From CAVVSD01 sp963750895 (lineage in GTDB: Bacteria; Actinomycetota; Thermoleophilia; Solirubrobacterales; Solirubrobacteraceae): a stretch of 64,000 nt of DNA. The notes below the pieces were generated by a model. It did not search any database, was not told where the DNA came from, and saw nothing but the letters and a program-made list of their open reading frames with translations. Every line of letters starts with the position of its first letter. The stretch's first letter is position 1. The stretch covers positions 1,116,001 to 1,180,000 of the forward strand of contig CAVVSD010000008.1 in assembly GCA_963750895.1 (NCBI GenBank). The letters run 5' to 3'. Shown here piece after piece: positions 9,397 through 19,268 of this stretch. A program made the translations under genes and the position numbers.

Positions 9397-9795
9397 TCAG
9401 GCGATGAGCTTCGCCTTCAGCGCGTCGTACTCCGCCTGGGTCAGGGCGCCGCTGTCGAGGAGCCCCTTGGCCTTCTCGAGCTCGCTCGCCGCGCCGCCGC
9501 CGTCCTTCGCCACGGACTGCACGTACTCGTTGAACTGCGACTGCGCCGCCTGTGCGCGCTCGGCGTTGCGCTGGCCCATGCCGTGACCGTTGGCGATCAG
9601 GTACACGAGCACGCCGAGGAACGGCAGGATGATGAGGAACGCGACCCACGCGGCCTTCGCCCATCCCGAGGTGTCATGACGACGGAAGAGGTCGCTGATG
9701 ATCATGATCAGCGTCCAGATCCAGGCGACCCAGACGAAGAAGATGATCATGGACCACAGGACGTCCATGAAGGGGTAGTCAGCAGCGATGACCAT
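9397..9795 (-). CDS. PLDc_N/SHOCT domain membrane protein
   Basis: A 132-residue protein. Two hydrophobic segments (about 10-32 FMDVLWSMIIFFVWVAW and 47-66 AAWVAFLIILPFLGVLVYLI) form a phospholipase-D-nuclease N-terminal (PLDc_N)-like hairpin. A linker and a C-terminal SHOCT motif (LEKAKGLLDSGALTQAEYDALKAKLI) follow. SHOCT modules are short oligomerisation or targeting motifs common in Actinobacteria; the cellular role is unknown. The start chosen is ATG at 9795 (MVIAADYPFMDV); an internal Met is possible. It is divergent from the methyltransferase across about 190 bp. Confidence 0.8.
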   Translation of the reverse strand: MVIAADYPFMDVLWSMIIFFVWVAWIWTLIMIISDLFRRHDTSGWAKAAWVAFLIILPFLGVLVYLIANGHGMGQRNAERAQAAQSQFNEYVQSVAKDGGGAASELEKAKGLLDSGALTQAEYDALKAKLIA

Positions 9796-9862
9796 CGCGT
9801 ACGGCCTCCGTCGTTCGGTTCGAGCCGTCGCCCCGGAAATGGGTGCCAAGGCGCGCAGATTG

Positions 9863-9886
9863 CGATGCGGTGTTCGATCCGCATCG
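9863..9886. promoter_or_regulatory. Inverted repeat in divergent intergenic region
   Basis: The arms CGATGCGG and CCGCATCG are perfect complements separated by 8 bases. The element lies in the 192-bp gap between the divergent SHOCT gene (start 9795) and methyltransferase (start 9988). It is placed where a repressor could control either gene. No regulator gene lies beside it. I see no convincing -35/-10 pair in the rest of this gap. Confidence 0.35.
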
Positions 9887-9987
9887 GTGATCTCCTGTCG
9901 AGTCCGTCCCAAGATGGGGAGCATCTCCCGATGTCGCTGCGCGGGGGCGCACGTAGCTTCGCTCCACCCCCGACAAGGAGAACCCCG

Positions 9988-10830
9988 ATGTCCCCCCGTT
10001 CCACGCTGGACGCAGGGCCCGCCGACGTCGAGCTGAAGGCACGCCACCGCCGCATGTGGGCGTCCGGCGACTACCCGTCGATGGTCGAGACGTTCCTCAC
10101 GCCGCTCGGCCCCCGCCTCGTCGAGGCGAGCGGCATCCAGACCGGGCAGCGCGTCCTCGACGTCGGCGCCGGCACCGGCAACGCCTCGATCCCGGCCGCG
10201 CAGCGCGGCGCCGAGGTCGTGGCGAGCGATCTCACCCCGGAGCTGCTCGACGCCGGGCGCGTCCGCGCGCGCGCCGCGGGCGCCGAGCTCGACTGGGTCG
10301 AGGCCGATGCGGAGCACCTCCCGTTCGACGATGCGTCCTTCGACGTCGTGATGTCCGCCATCGGCGTGATGTTCGCGCCTCACCACCAGGCCGCGGCCGA
10401 CGAGCTCGTGCGCACCTGCCGTCCCGGCGGGACGATCGCGCTGCTGAGCTGGACGCCCGACGGCATGCTCGGCGACCTCTTCCGCACCATGGGCCCGTTC
10501 GCCCCGGCCCCGCCCCCCGGTGCGCAGGCCCCGCCGCTCTGGGGCAGCGAGGAGCATCTCGCCGGCCTGTTCGGCGACCGCGTGACGTTCGCGACCCAGC
10601 AGCCCGGGGTCCTCGAGATCACGGCGTTCGCCCGGCCCGAGGACTACGCCGAGCACTTCAAGGCGCGCTACGGCCCGACCATCGTGACCCAGGCGAACGC
10701 CCGCAAGGACGGCCGCGAGGCAGAGTTCGAGGCGGCGCTGCAGCGCTTCTGCGAGGACCACGACCGCGGCACGCCCGACCAGGCCCGCTTCGAGATGCAG
10801 TACCTGATCTCGGTGGGGACGAAGGCCTAG
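9988..10830 (+). CDS. Class I SAM-dependent methyltransferase
   Basis: A 280-residue protein. Motif I is VLDVGAGTGNASIPAA (about 51-66), followed by the acidic loop VVASDLTPELLDAGRVRA, motif II region EADAEHLPFDDASFDVV and the post-motif RTCRPGGTIALLSWTP. This is the UbiE/Methyltransf_11 type that transfers methyl from S-adenosylmethionine to a small molecule; the substrate is unknown. The ATG at 9988 has AAGGAG 8 bases upstream, which fixes the start. The stop overlaps the end of the convergent gene by 4 bases. Confidence 0.88.
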   Translation: MSPRSTLDAGPADVELKARHRRMWASGDYPSMVETFLTPLGPRLVEASGIQTGQRVLDVGAGTGNASIPAAQRGAEVVASDLTPELLDAGRVRARAAGAELDWVEADAEHLPFDDASFDVVMSAIGVMFAPHHQAAADELVRTCRPGGTIALLSWTPDGMLGDLFRTMGPFAPAPPPGAQAPPLWGSEEHLAGLFGDRVTFATQQPGVLEITAFARPEDYAEHFKARYGPTIVTQANARKDGREAEFEAALQRFCEDHDRGTPDQARFEMQYLISVGTKA

Positions 10831-11702
10831 GCGCGACCCTCGGCGAGCAGGATCGTCACGGCACGCACCGTCGCATAGCCGCGCCACTCCAGCGCGGCCT
10901 GCGGCGAGTGGCTGTCGAAGTCGACGGTCCACCCGCCGTCGTCGCGCCGGCCGGCGGCGAGGCGGTCCAGCTCGGCGTCGATCACGCCGTCCGCGAAGAG
11001 CGCGCGGGCCGGATGGGCAGGCAGCGGCGCGAAGTCCAGCGGCCGCATGACCTCGTCCTCCAGCCCGCCCTCGACGTGGACCACGCCGTCCGGCGGCACG
11101 TGCGCGCCGAGGCGGGCGACGCGGTCGCCCGCGTCATCGCCCATCGCGCCGAGCAGCTCGAAGGCGAACCGCAGCACGAGCGCGTGGGGCGGGCCGTCGA
11201 GCGCGTCGATGGCGGCGAGGCAGTACGCCGTCGCCCGCGCGAGCCACGGATGGGCGGCGACAGCCGGGTCGTGTGCGGCGACGCGGTGCGCCTGGCCGGC
11301 GACCGCCGCCGTGATCTGCAGCGAGGAGACGCCCGGATCCGCCGAGACCCAGAACGGCGCGCAGGCCGCCGGGTCCGGGATCGGCAACGCGAACGGCAGG
11401 CCGCCGTCCGGGAGCGAGACGCCGTCGAGCCAGTCGCACAGCTCCGCCGCGCGCGGCGTCGTGGCCGGCCCGGCGTCGGCGAACGCCTCGAGCGCGTGCA
11501 GCGCCGCGCCGGGCTGGCTCGTGACCGAGCGCAGGTCGGGTTCCAGCCCCCAGCCGTAGCCGCCGTCCGGGTTGCGGTAGGCCTCGGCCGCGCCGAGCAG
11601 CCCCGCGCCGTCGTCCCCCCGGAGCCGCGCGAAGCGGTGCCGGTCCAGGACGCGGGCGTGGGCCGTCATGAACGCGGTGGTCGTGTCGAGATCGATGTCC
11701 AC
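10827..11702 (-). CDS. Alpha/alpha-toroid (terpene cyclase/prenyltransferase-like) hypothetical protein
   Basis: A 291-residue protein. It has repeated short motifs typical of the alpha6/alpha6 toroid fold: YRNPDGGYGWGLEPD near the N-terminus, SLPDGGLPFAL in the middle and RRDDGGWTVDF near the end, each a DGG-(F/W/Y) turn. Such proteins relate structurally to squalene/terpene cyclases and prenyltransferase beta subunits, but the acidic catalytic DxDD motif is not seen, so enzymatic activity is uncertain. The GTG start at 11702 is the longest reasonable one. It is transcribed convergently with the methyltransferase. Confidence 0.7.
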   Translation of the reverse strand: MDIDLDTTTAFMTAHARVLDRHRFARLRGDDGAGLLGAAEAYRNPDGGYGWGLEPDLRSVTSQPGAALHALEAFADAGPATTPRAAELCDWLDGVSLPDGGLPFALPIPDPAACAPFWVSADPGVSSLQITAAVAGQAHRVAAHDPAVAAHPWLARATAYCLAAIDALDGPPHALVLRFAFELLGAMGDDAGDRVARLGAHVPPDGVVHVEGGLEDEVMRPLDFAPLPAHPARALFADGVIDAELDRLAAGRRDDGGWTVDFDSHSPQAALEWRGYATVRAVTILLAEGRA

Positions 11703-11764
11703 CAGCCCGGACTCTGCCGCGTCCGGCCGTGGGCGTCTTGCAGCTTTCGGACGACGTCGGGTGT

Positions 11765-12964
11765 CTAGCGACCGAGCAGCTCGGCGATCCCGTTCGTCAG
11801 CGCCGTCGCGGCGAGGACGAGGTCGCGGGGATCCGTGTCCTCGGCCTCGGAGTGGCTGCGACCGCCGATCGACGGCGCGAACAGCATCCCGGCCGGGATG
11901 CGACGACCGACGATCATGCCGTCGTGGCCGGCGCCGCTGGGCATCCGCCGCGCCGGCGATCCCGCGAGCTCGGCGCCGCGCTCCAGGGCGGCGATCACGC
12001 CGGCGTCCATCGCCAGCCCGTCCTCGTGGATGATCTCCGCGATCTCCACGCCGACGCCGGCACGGTCGGCGATCGGCGCCGCCAGGCCGGCGACGGCCTC
12101 GTCGAGCGCGGCGAGGCGATCCGCGTCGAGGTCGCGGTACTCCACGAGCAGCTCCGCGCGCGCCGGCACGATGTTGCCCGCCCCGGGCTCGAAGCGGATC
12201 GCGCCGACGTTGCAGACGGTGTCCGGGCCGCCGGCGTCGCCGATGAGGTCGAGGAACGCCGTGCCGTAGCGCAGCGCAGCGGCGCCCGCATCGGCGCGGT
12301 GCGCCGTCGGCGTCGTGCCCGCGTGGTCCGCGCGCCCCGTGAAGGTCACGCGCTGCCGGCGGATCCCCACGATCCCGGTCACCACCCCGAGCCGCTGCGG
12401 GCCCGCCTCGAGCACCGGGCCCTGCTCGATGTGCAGCTCCACGTACGCGACGTGGCGCGCGGGGTCGACCTGCAGCTCGGGCCGCCCCGCCCAGCCGGTC
12501 GCCGCCAGCGCCTCGCCGAAGCGGCGCCCGTCCGCGCTCACGAGCCTCGCCCGCTCCTCCGCCCCGAGCTCACCGCAGAACGCCCGGCTGCCGAGCGTCC
12601 CGGTGAAGGTGCCCTCCTCGTCCGCGAACGCCACCACGTCGACGCCGCCGCCCAGCGCCCGCGCGGCCTCGAGCGCCGCCACGACACCCAGCCCGCCGTC
12701 CAGGCGCCCGCCGAAGGGGACGGAGTCGACGTGCGACCCCGCGAGCACGGCACGGGAGCCCGGGGACCGGCCGAGCACGTTGCCGACGCCGTCGATCTCC
12801 GCCTCGAGGCCCGCGTCGGCGAGACGGCCGGCGAGCCACTCGCGCGCGCGGACGTCGTCCTCGGTGAACGCGGGCCGGTGCACCCCGCGCCCGCTGCGGC
12901 CGATCGCGCTCAGGGCGTCGAGGTCGGCGAGCATCCGGTCGCCGTCGATCGCGGTCGCGCTCAT
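11765..12964 (-). CDS. Zn-dependent hydantoinase/carbamoylase family amidase (allantoate amidohydrolase-like)
   Basis: A 399-residue peptidase-M20-fold amidase. Metal-site motifs are visible: GSHVDSVPFGGRLDG (His and bridging Asp), AFADEEGTFTG (Glu) and AYVELHIEQGPVLE (His). The dimerisation segment is GRADHAGTTP and the C-terminal metal His region is MPSGAGHDGM. The family includes allantoate amidohydrolase, N-carbamoyl-amino-acid hydrolase and beta-ureidopropionase. Position directly after an allantoinase-like gene (ATGA overlap at 12961-12964) favours allantoate breakdown in purine nitrogen salvage; that assignment is contextual inference. Confidence 0.88.
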   Translation of the reverse strand: MSATAIDGDRMLADLDALSAIGRSGRGVHRPAFTEDDVRAREWLAGRLADAGLEAEIDGVGNVLGRSPGSRAVLAGSHVDSVPFGGRLDGGLGVVAALEAARALGGGVDVVAFADEEGTFTGTLGSRAFCGELGAEERARLVSADGRRFGEALAATGWAGRPELQVDPARHVAYVELHIEQGPVLEAGPQRLGVVTGIVGIRRQRVTFTGRADHAGTTPTAHRADAGAAALRYGTAFLDLIGDAGGPDTVCNVGAIRFEPGAGNIVPARAELLVEYRDLDADRLAALDEAVAGLAAPIADRAGVGVEIAEIIHEDGLAMDAGVIAALERGAELAGSPARRMPSGAGHDGMIVGRRIPAGMLFAPSIGGRSHSEAEDTDPRDLVLAATALTNGIAELLGR

Positions 12965-13865
12965 CGCGGGGGGAACTCCCGGCGCCAGTGCTCGGCGATC
13001 TCGCGCCCGGTCGCGAACCAGACGCCCTCGTGCGCGAGGGCGTGGTCGAGGAACCGGGCGAGCCCGTGCGCGCGGCCCGGGCGCCCGACGGTGCGCTCGT
13101 GCAAGCCGACCGGCATGAGCCGCGGCCTGTGGGCGCCCTCCGCGTACAGCTGGTCGAACGCGTCGCACAGGTAGTCGGCGAAGTCGCGTCCCGTGACGAA
13201 CCCGCCGGTCGCCGAGCCGTAGCGCATGTCGTTGGTCTCGTAGGAGTAGGGGATGACGAGATGATCGCGCCCCTCGACCTGCACCCAGTAGGGCAGCTCG
13301 TCGTTGAGCGCGTCGCGGTCGTAGAGGAACCCGCCCTCCTCGACGACGAGGGCCCGGGTGCGCAGCGACGGCCTGCCGGTCATCCAGCCCACCGGGCGCT
13401 CGCCGGTGAGGCGCTCGATGCCGGCCACCGCCCTGCGCATGAGCTCGCGCTCGGTGGCCTCGTCGGTCTCGCGGTAGTCGATCCAGCGGTACCCGTGGGA
13501 CACGATCTCGTGGCCGGCCTGCGCGAAGGCGACCGCGACGTCCGGGTTGCGCTCCAGCGCCTGCACGACCGCGAAGAGGCTGACCTTGATCCGCCGCTGC
13601 TCGACCATGTCGAGCAGGCGCCAGATCCCGACCCGGCTGCCGTACTCGTAGGCCGACTCCACGAGGGCGTTGCGTTCGCCGACCAGCGGCGGGAAGGGCG
13701 TGTCGGTCAGCGCGCCCTCCGAGGCGCGGTCGCCGTGCAGGACGTTGGACTCCGCGCCCGCCTCGTAGTTCACGGCGATCTGGACCGCGATGCGCGCGCC
13801 GCCCGGCCAGCGCGGGTTCGGGGCGTCGCGGCCGTAGCCGACCATGTCGCGCGGGTAGTCGGCGC

Positions 13866-13869
<4 letters not shown>
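12961..13869 (-). CDS. puuE: Polysaccharide deacetylase-family allantoinase (PuuE-like)
   Basis: A 302-residue NodB-fold protein. The N-terminal MVGYGRDAPNPRWPGGARIA and later EIVSHGYRWIDY, GWMTGRPSLRTRALV and YSYETNDMRY are characteristic of the PuuE-type allantoinase subgroup rather than chitin deacetylases. It should open the hydantoin ring of allantoin to give allantoate, in the cytoplasm. It lies between the amino-acid dehydrogenase (4-base ATGA overlap at its start) and the allantoate-amidohydrolase-like gene (ATGA overlap at its stop), so the three are translated as one unit. The symbol rests on motif recall. Confidence 0.85.
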
Positions 13870-14885
<1,016 letters not shown>

Positions 14886-14891
14886 CCTACC

Positions 14892-15062
14892 TCAGACGAC
14901 CTCGGCGTCCGAGGCCATGAGCGCCCGCAGCATGGCGAGGCGCGCCCGGCGCTCGTGGGACGACGCCTCCAGCTCGGCGAGCCGGGCCTGGTTGCGGCGG
15001 CGCAGCTCCGCGCCGCGGTCGGGATCCAGCGTGTCGTAGAGATCGCGTGGCCCGTCGTCCAT
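14892..15062 (-). CDS. Small hypothetical protein
   Basis: A 56-residue charged, helical protein (MDDGPRDLYDTLDPDRGAEL, then RRRNQARLAELEASSHERRA and RLAMLRALMAS). It fits neatly between the TetR gene (ends 15100) and the dehydrogenase (starts 14885) on the same strand. An ATG at 15062 lies one base after GGAGG, closer than usual; an upstream GTG at 15110 would give 72 residues but overlap the TetR end. No recognised family. It could be a real small protein or chance. Confidence 0.4.
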   Translation of the reverse strand: MDDGPRDLYDTLDPDRGAELRRRNQARLAELEASSHERRARLAMLRALMASDAEVV

Positions 15063-15099
15063 GCCTCCATGATCGGACGCCGGCAGCGTGGCTTGAGTG

Positions 15100-15661
15100 T
15101 CATGCAGCACCCGCCGACCGCAGCAGCCCGCGGAGGCGATCGACGGCCCGGTCCGTCGCGGCGTCGTCGCCGAACAGCGTCTGCTGGAGCGCGATGCCGT
15201 CGAGGAGCGCGAAGACCGCGCGCGCGAGATCGTCGGTCGGCTCGTCGAGCCCGAGGCGCATGAGCTCCCGGCGGGTCGCCTCGATGTACGAGCTGTACAT
15301 CCGCTCCACCGCCGGCAGCAGCTCCGGCCGGCGCCTGGCCTCGAGCGCCAGCTCGTACTGGAAGGCCTGCATGCCCGCGTCCTCCCGCACGAGGTCCGCG
15401 AGCCCGGCGGCGAGGTCGTCGAGGCTCCCGGTGCCCGGTTCGAGGAGGCTGATGCCGATCGACTGCTCGGCCGCCCACTCCAGCGCCGCCTGCAGCAGCG
15501 CGTCGCGCGTCCCGAAGTGGTGGGCCACCAGCGTGTTGCGCCACGCCCGCCTCCTCGGCGACAGCGCGGTAGGTGAGGCCCCGGAGGCCCTCGCGCGCGA
15601 CGACGTGGACCGTCGCCCGCAGGAGCGCCTCACGCCCCTCGCCGTGTCTCGGCCGTGCCAC
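15100..15661 (-). CDS. TetR/AcrR-family repressor, apparent single-base frameshift
   Basis: The N-terminal part, from GTG at 15661, reads MARPRHGEGREALLRAT and GLTYRAVAEEAGV, the expected first half of a TetR helix-turn-helix. The rest (RNTLVAHHFGTRDALLQAAL, then an all-helical ligand domain ending LLRSAGAA) lies one frame later. Removing one base at about 15541 (coding strand gtg-g-cgc) joins them as EEAGVRNTLVAHHFG and gives the usual 186 residues. It is divergent from the amine permease operon, and two copies of a palindrome lie between the two starts, so it probably represses that operon and itself. The break looks like an assembly indel. Confidence 0.7.
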
Positions 15662-15677
15662 GGGCCTAGCGTATCGC

Positions 15678-15691
15678 TGAGCATCTGCTCT
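15678..15691. promoter_or_regulatory. TetR operator candidate, copy 1
   Basis: TGAGCATCTGCTCT is identical to the second copy at 15746 except for the last base. It lies 16 bases upstream of the repressor's GTG start, where binding would block the repressor's own promoter. The core TGAGCA-TC-TGCTC is palindromic, the usual form of a TetR-dimer site. Confidence 0.6.
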
Positions 15692-15745
15692 GTGACTGTC
15701 TCCGTCGTTCGTTGGTTCCGCGGCACAGTGTGCTTGCAATCACAC

Positions 15746-15759
15746 TGAGCATCTGCTCA
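15746..15759. promoter_or_regulatory. TetR operator candidate, copy 2
   Basis: TGAGCATCTGCTCA is a perfect palindrome (TGAGCA, two central bases, TGCTCA) ending 10 bases before the permease ATG. Together with the near-copy at 15678, spaced 68 bp apart centre to centre, it brackets the divergent promoter region between the TetR gene and the amine operon. Confidence 0.65.
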
Positions 15760-15769
15760 GATTGTGTTC

Positions 15770-17239
15770 ATGAGCACTCAGACCAGCGACCCCGCGGCCG
15801 CGGCCGCGCAGGACGCCTCCATCCCGCCTGCCGCGCCCGACGTCGCACCGGGCCTGCGCCCCGGGCGCATCGGGGTGCTGGGCATCGCCTTCTTCGTCAT
15901 CGCGGCGGTCGGGCCGATGGCCGCGATCGTCGGTGCCTCCGGGCTCGTCTTCGCCGCCAACGGCCCGGCCGCGCCCAGCACGTACGTCATCGCCGCGCTC
16001 CTGTTCGCGGTGTTCAGCGTGGGCTACGTCGCGATGAGCCGTCACGTGACGAACGCCGGTGGGTTCGTCGCGTACGTCGCGAAGGGCCTCGGGACGAAGC
16101 CGGCGGGCGCCGCGGCGGGCCTCGCGGTCCTCTGCTACCTCACGGTCGCCTGCTCCCTGTACGGGATCTTCAGCGTGATCGCCGAGCCGACCATCGACGC
16201 GGAGCTCGGCGTCCACCTCCCCGGGGCCGCGTGGCTGTTCATCACGCTCGCGCTCGTCACCGGCCTGGCGTACTGGGGCGTCGACGTGAGCCTGCGGACG
16301 CTCGGCGTGCTGCTGCTGTGCGAGGTCGTCGTGCTGCTCGTCCTCGACGTCGCCGTCATCGCCGACGGCGGGGCGTCGGGCAACTCCGTCAGCGGCTTCG
16401 AGCCCTCCTCCGTCTTCGGCTCCGGGTTCGGGATCGCGCTGCTGTGGTGCGCGGCCTGCTTCACCGGGTTCGAGGCGACGGTCGTCTTCAGCGAGGAGGC
16501 GAAGGAGCCGCGCCGCACGATCCCGCGCGCGACCTTCCTGTCGATCGCGTTCATCGGCGGCTTCTACGCCCTGACGACGTGGGCGCTGTCCAACGCCTGG
16601 GGCGTCGACGCGATCCAGCAGACCGCGATCGACCGCCCGGCGGACTTCATCTTCGCCGCGACCGACGAGTACGTCGGCTCCGCGTGGTCGTCGATCATGC
16701 AGGTCCTGGTGGTCACGAGCTTCCTGGCGATGCTCCTCGGCTTCCACAACCTCTTCGCGCGCTACGTCTTCGCGCTCGGCCGGGCCGGGATGCTGCCCGC
16801 GGCCGCGGGCGTCGCGGACGAGCGCACCGGGACGCCGCGGCGCGCCGCACTGGCGATCGGCGTCGTGCAGCTCGTCGTCATCGGCGGGTTCCTGATCTTC
16901 GGGGCCGACCCCTACACGACGCTGTACGCCTGGCTCATCGCACTGGGCACGGTCACGCTGCTCGTCGTGCTCGCGCTGACGTCGATCGCCATCCTCGCCT
17001 TCTTCGCGCGCACGCGCGTGGAGACGAACGTCTGGTCGACGCGCATCGCCCCCGCCGTCGCGCTCCTCGGCTTCATCGCCGTGACGTACCTCGCGGTCGA
17101 CAACTACACGCTGCTGCTCGGCGGCCAGGGCGGCGTCGCCCGCTGGCTGCTGCTGCTCATCCCCGTGGTCGCCGTCGCCGGCTGGGTCACCGCCGGCCGG
17201 CGCGACCGCGAGGTCGACTTCGCCACCCGACTCTCCTAG
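15770..17239 (+). CDS. APC-family amino acid/polyamine permease
   Basis: A 489-residue membrane protein with about 12 hydrophobic segments. The first is the APC signature region (GRIGVLGIAFFVIAAVGPMA). A conserved FTGFEATVVFSEEAKEPRRT in the middle is the family's GFE..EE-PRR motif after helix 6. It imports amino acids or amines by cation exchange. First gene of an operon with a cupin and a flavin amine oxidase, which suggests an amine such as a polyamine as substrate. ATG at 15770 is used (MSTQTSDP); an overlapping GTG at 15764 is possible. Likely repressed by the divergent TetR through the palindromes upstream. Confidence 0.9.
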   Translation: MSTQTSDPAAAAAQDASIPPAAPDVAPGLRPGRIGVLGIAFFVIAAVGPMAAIVGASGLVFAANGPAAPSTYVIAALLFAVFSVGYVAMSRHVTNAGGFVAYVAKGLGTKPAGAAAGLAVLCYLTVACSLYGIFSVIAEPTIDAELGVHLPGAAWLFITLALVTGLAYWGVDVSLRTLGVLLLCEVVVLLVLDVAVIADGGASGNSVSGFEPSSVFGSGFGIALLWCAACFTGFEATVVFSEEAKEPRRTIPRATFLSIAFIGGFYALTTWALSNAWGVDAIQQTAIDRPADFIFAATDEYVGSAWSSIMQVLVVTSFLAMLLGFHNLFARYVFALGRAGMLPAAAGVADERTGTPRRAALAIGVVQLVVIGGFLIFGADPYTTLYAWLIALGTVTLLVVLALTSIAILAFFARTRVETNVWSTRIAPAVALLGFIAVTYLAVDNYTLLLGGQGGVARWLLLLIPVVAVAGWVTAGRRDREVDFATRLS

Positions 17240-17252
17240 AGGGACACGATCC

Positions 17253-17582
17253 ATGACGACGTTCACCGCCACACCCGATCCCGCGCTGCGCGAGCCGTTC
17301 GAGGTCGGCCAGGTCCAGTGGCTGCGCAAGCCGGGCGATGGTGACCGCGAGGGCCTCATGGCCGGCTTCTGGCACGTGACGCCGGAGGAGATGCCGGCCG
17401 GGACCGCGCACGAGTTCCCCTTCGACGAGACGATCTACGTCGTCGAGGGCGCGATGCGCATCGAGGTCGAGGGCGGCGAGCCCGTCGAGCTCGCGGAGGG
17501 CGACAGCGCGTCGTTCAACAAGGGGACGAAGGCGGCGTGGACCATCCACCGCCCCGTCACCGAGTTCTTCGTCTACAGCTGA
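17253..17582 (+). CDS. Cupin domain protein (EutQ-like)
   Basis: A 109-residue single-domain beta-barrel protein. Cupin features are the GFWHVTPEEMPAGTAHEFPFDE strand-turn region, IYVVEGAMRIEVEGG (GxxxxxExG-like) and ELAEGDSASFNKGT. The metal-binding His set is only partly present, so it may be a binding rather than a catalytic cupin. It starts 14 bases after the permease and its stop TGA overlaps the amine oxidase ATG (TGATG at 17580-17584). It may handle an intermediate of the amine pathway. Confidence 0.82.
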   Translation: MTTFTATPDPALREPFEVGQVQWLRKPGDGDREGLMAGFWHVTPEEMPAGTAHEFPFDETIYVVEGAMRIEVEGGEPVELAEGDSASFNKGTKAAWTIHRPVTEFFVYS

Positions 17583-18879
17583 TGGCCCACCACGACGTCG
17601 TCGTCGTCGGCGCCGGGTTCGCCGGCCTCACCGCCGCGCGGGAGCTGTCGCTGCGCGGGCACTCCGTCCTCGTCCTCGAGGCGCGCGACCGCATCGGCGG
17701 CCGCACGTGGACGACCGAGCGCCTCGGCCGCACGCTCGAGCTGGGCGGGACCTGGGTGCACTGGACGCAGCCGCACGTGTGGGCCGAGCTGACGCGCTAC
17801 GGGCTGGAGGTCGTCGCGAGCCCCGAGCCCCGGCGCGCGTACTGGTGGGCGCAGGGCGAGCGCCACGAGGGCGGGCCGGACGAGCTCCTGGGGCTGCTCG
17901 ATCCCGGCAACGAGGCGCTGCTCGCCGAGACCCGCACGTGGTTCCCGCAGCCGTACGCGCCGCTCGCCAACCCCCACCTGGCGACCGTCGACGGCGCGAC
18001 GGTTCGGGAGCGCATCGACGCGCTCGAGCTGCCCGCCGACCAGCGCGAGCTGCTGCGCGCGTTCTGGACGCTGAACTTCAACGGCCCGATCGACGACGCC
18101 GCCTACACCCAGGCGATGCGCTGGTGCTCGCTCGCGACCGGGAGCTGGCCGATCATGTTCGAGGCCTGCGCGACGTTCAAGCTGCGCGACGGGACCCGCG
18201 CGCTGGCGGAGGCGATCGCCGCCGACGGCGGCGCCGAGATCCGCCTGGAGTCGACCGTCGCGAGCATCGCGGCGCGGCGACCGTGACGCTCGCCGACGGC
18301 GAGCAGGTGCACGGCGAGGCGGTGATCGTGACACTCCCGCTCCACGCACTGCGCGGCCTCGACGTCGAGCTGTCGGACGGCAAGCGCGCGGCGATCGAGG
18401 CCGGCCAGGCGTCGAAGGGCGTCAAGCCGTGGATCCGCCTGCGCGGCGAGTACGAGCCGTTCGTCGCGCTCGGTGGCGCCGACTGGCCCATCACCTTCCT
18501 GCAGACGGAGTACTGGGACGGCGGCGACACGCTCGTCGTCGGCTTCGGTCCCGACGCGGCCGCGATCGACGTCGCCGACCTCGCGGCGGTGCAGGAGCAG
18601 GTCCGCCGTCTCGTCCCGGACGCCGAGGTGATGGACGTCGCGTCGCACGACTGGGTCGCCGACCCGCTGTCCAGGGAGACCTGGCCGATGCAGCGCCCGG
18701 GCGCGCTGACCGGGTCGCTGACCGAGCTGCAGCGCCCCGAGGGCCCCCTCGTGCTGGCCGGCTCCGACTACGCGAACGGCTGGGCCGGGTTCATCGACGG
18801 GGCGATCGAGAGCGGGATGGGGGCCGCGCGGGCGGTGGAGCGCATCCTCGGTGGGGTAGCTGCGACGCTGACGCGGTGA
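17582..18879 (+). CDS. Flavin monoamine/polyamine oxidase, apparent frameshift
   Basis: The N-terminal half has the FAD dinucleotide site VVVVGAGFAGLTAARELS, the second FAD motif LEARDRIGGRTWT and the amine-oxidase stretch LGGTWVHWTQPHVWAEL. This frame ends at 18286 after VASIAARRP. The rest, including the C-terminal FAD-binding motif GSDYANGWAGFIDGAIESG, continues in another frame to 18879. A one-base loss near 18268-18283 explains it; restoring it gives about 432 residues, the family size. It oxidises a primary or secondary amine to an aldehyde, ammonia and peroxide. The stop overlaps the following methyltransferase start (GTGA). Confidence 0.75.
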
Positions 18880-19268
18880 GCGACCGCCTGCTCGCGATCG
18901 TCGAGTCGCTGGACCTCGCGCCCTCCGCCCGGGTGCTGGAGATCGGCTGCGGCCACGGGGTCGCCGCCACCCACGTCTGCGAGCGCCTGGACACGGGACG
19001 CCTCACGGCCGTCGACCGCTCGCCGAAGATGATCGAGGCCGCCGCCCGCCGCAACGCGGAGCACGTCGCGGCGGGCCGGGCGGAGTTCCTCGTCGCCGAG
19101 CTCGAGGCGCTCGACCTCGGCGACCGGCGCTTCGACGTGGTCCTCGCCGTGCGCGTCGGGCTCTTTCACCGCGAGCCGGCACGGGCGAACGCGCTCGTCG
19201 AGCCGTGGCTCGCGCCGGACGGCGCGGTCCACGCCGTCTTCGACTCGCCGCGCCGGCGGCGCCAGTAG
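18876..19268 (+). CDS. Short class I SAM-dependent methyltransferase
   Basis: A 130-residue protein starting at GTG 18876, overlapping the amine oxidase stop. Motif I is VLEIGCGHGVAATHV; the acidic loop is LTAVDRSPKMIEAAARRN; then RFDVVLAVRVGLFH. It stops at FDSPRRRRQ, before the last strands of a full methyltransferase fold. Its last 103 bases are antisense to the C-terminal part of the next gene. It may be naturally short, or truncated at this junction. Substrate unknown. Confidence 0.65.
   Translation: MSDRLLAIVESLDLAPSARVLEIGCGHGVAATHVCERLDTGRLTAVDRSPKMIEAAARRNAEHVAAGRAEFLVAELEALDLGDRRFDVVLAVRVGLFHREPARANALVEPWLAPDGAVHAVFDSPRRRRQ

Noticed and set aside
9796..9987. tRNA or small RNA gene in the longest intergenic gap
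   Set aside because: No cloverleaf, CCA end or terminator pair could be drawn; only the 8-bp inverted repeat at 9863-9886 stands out.
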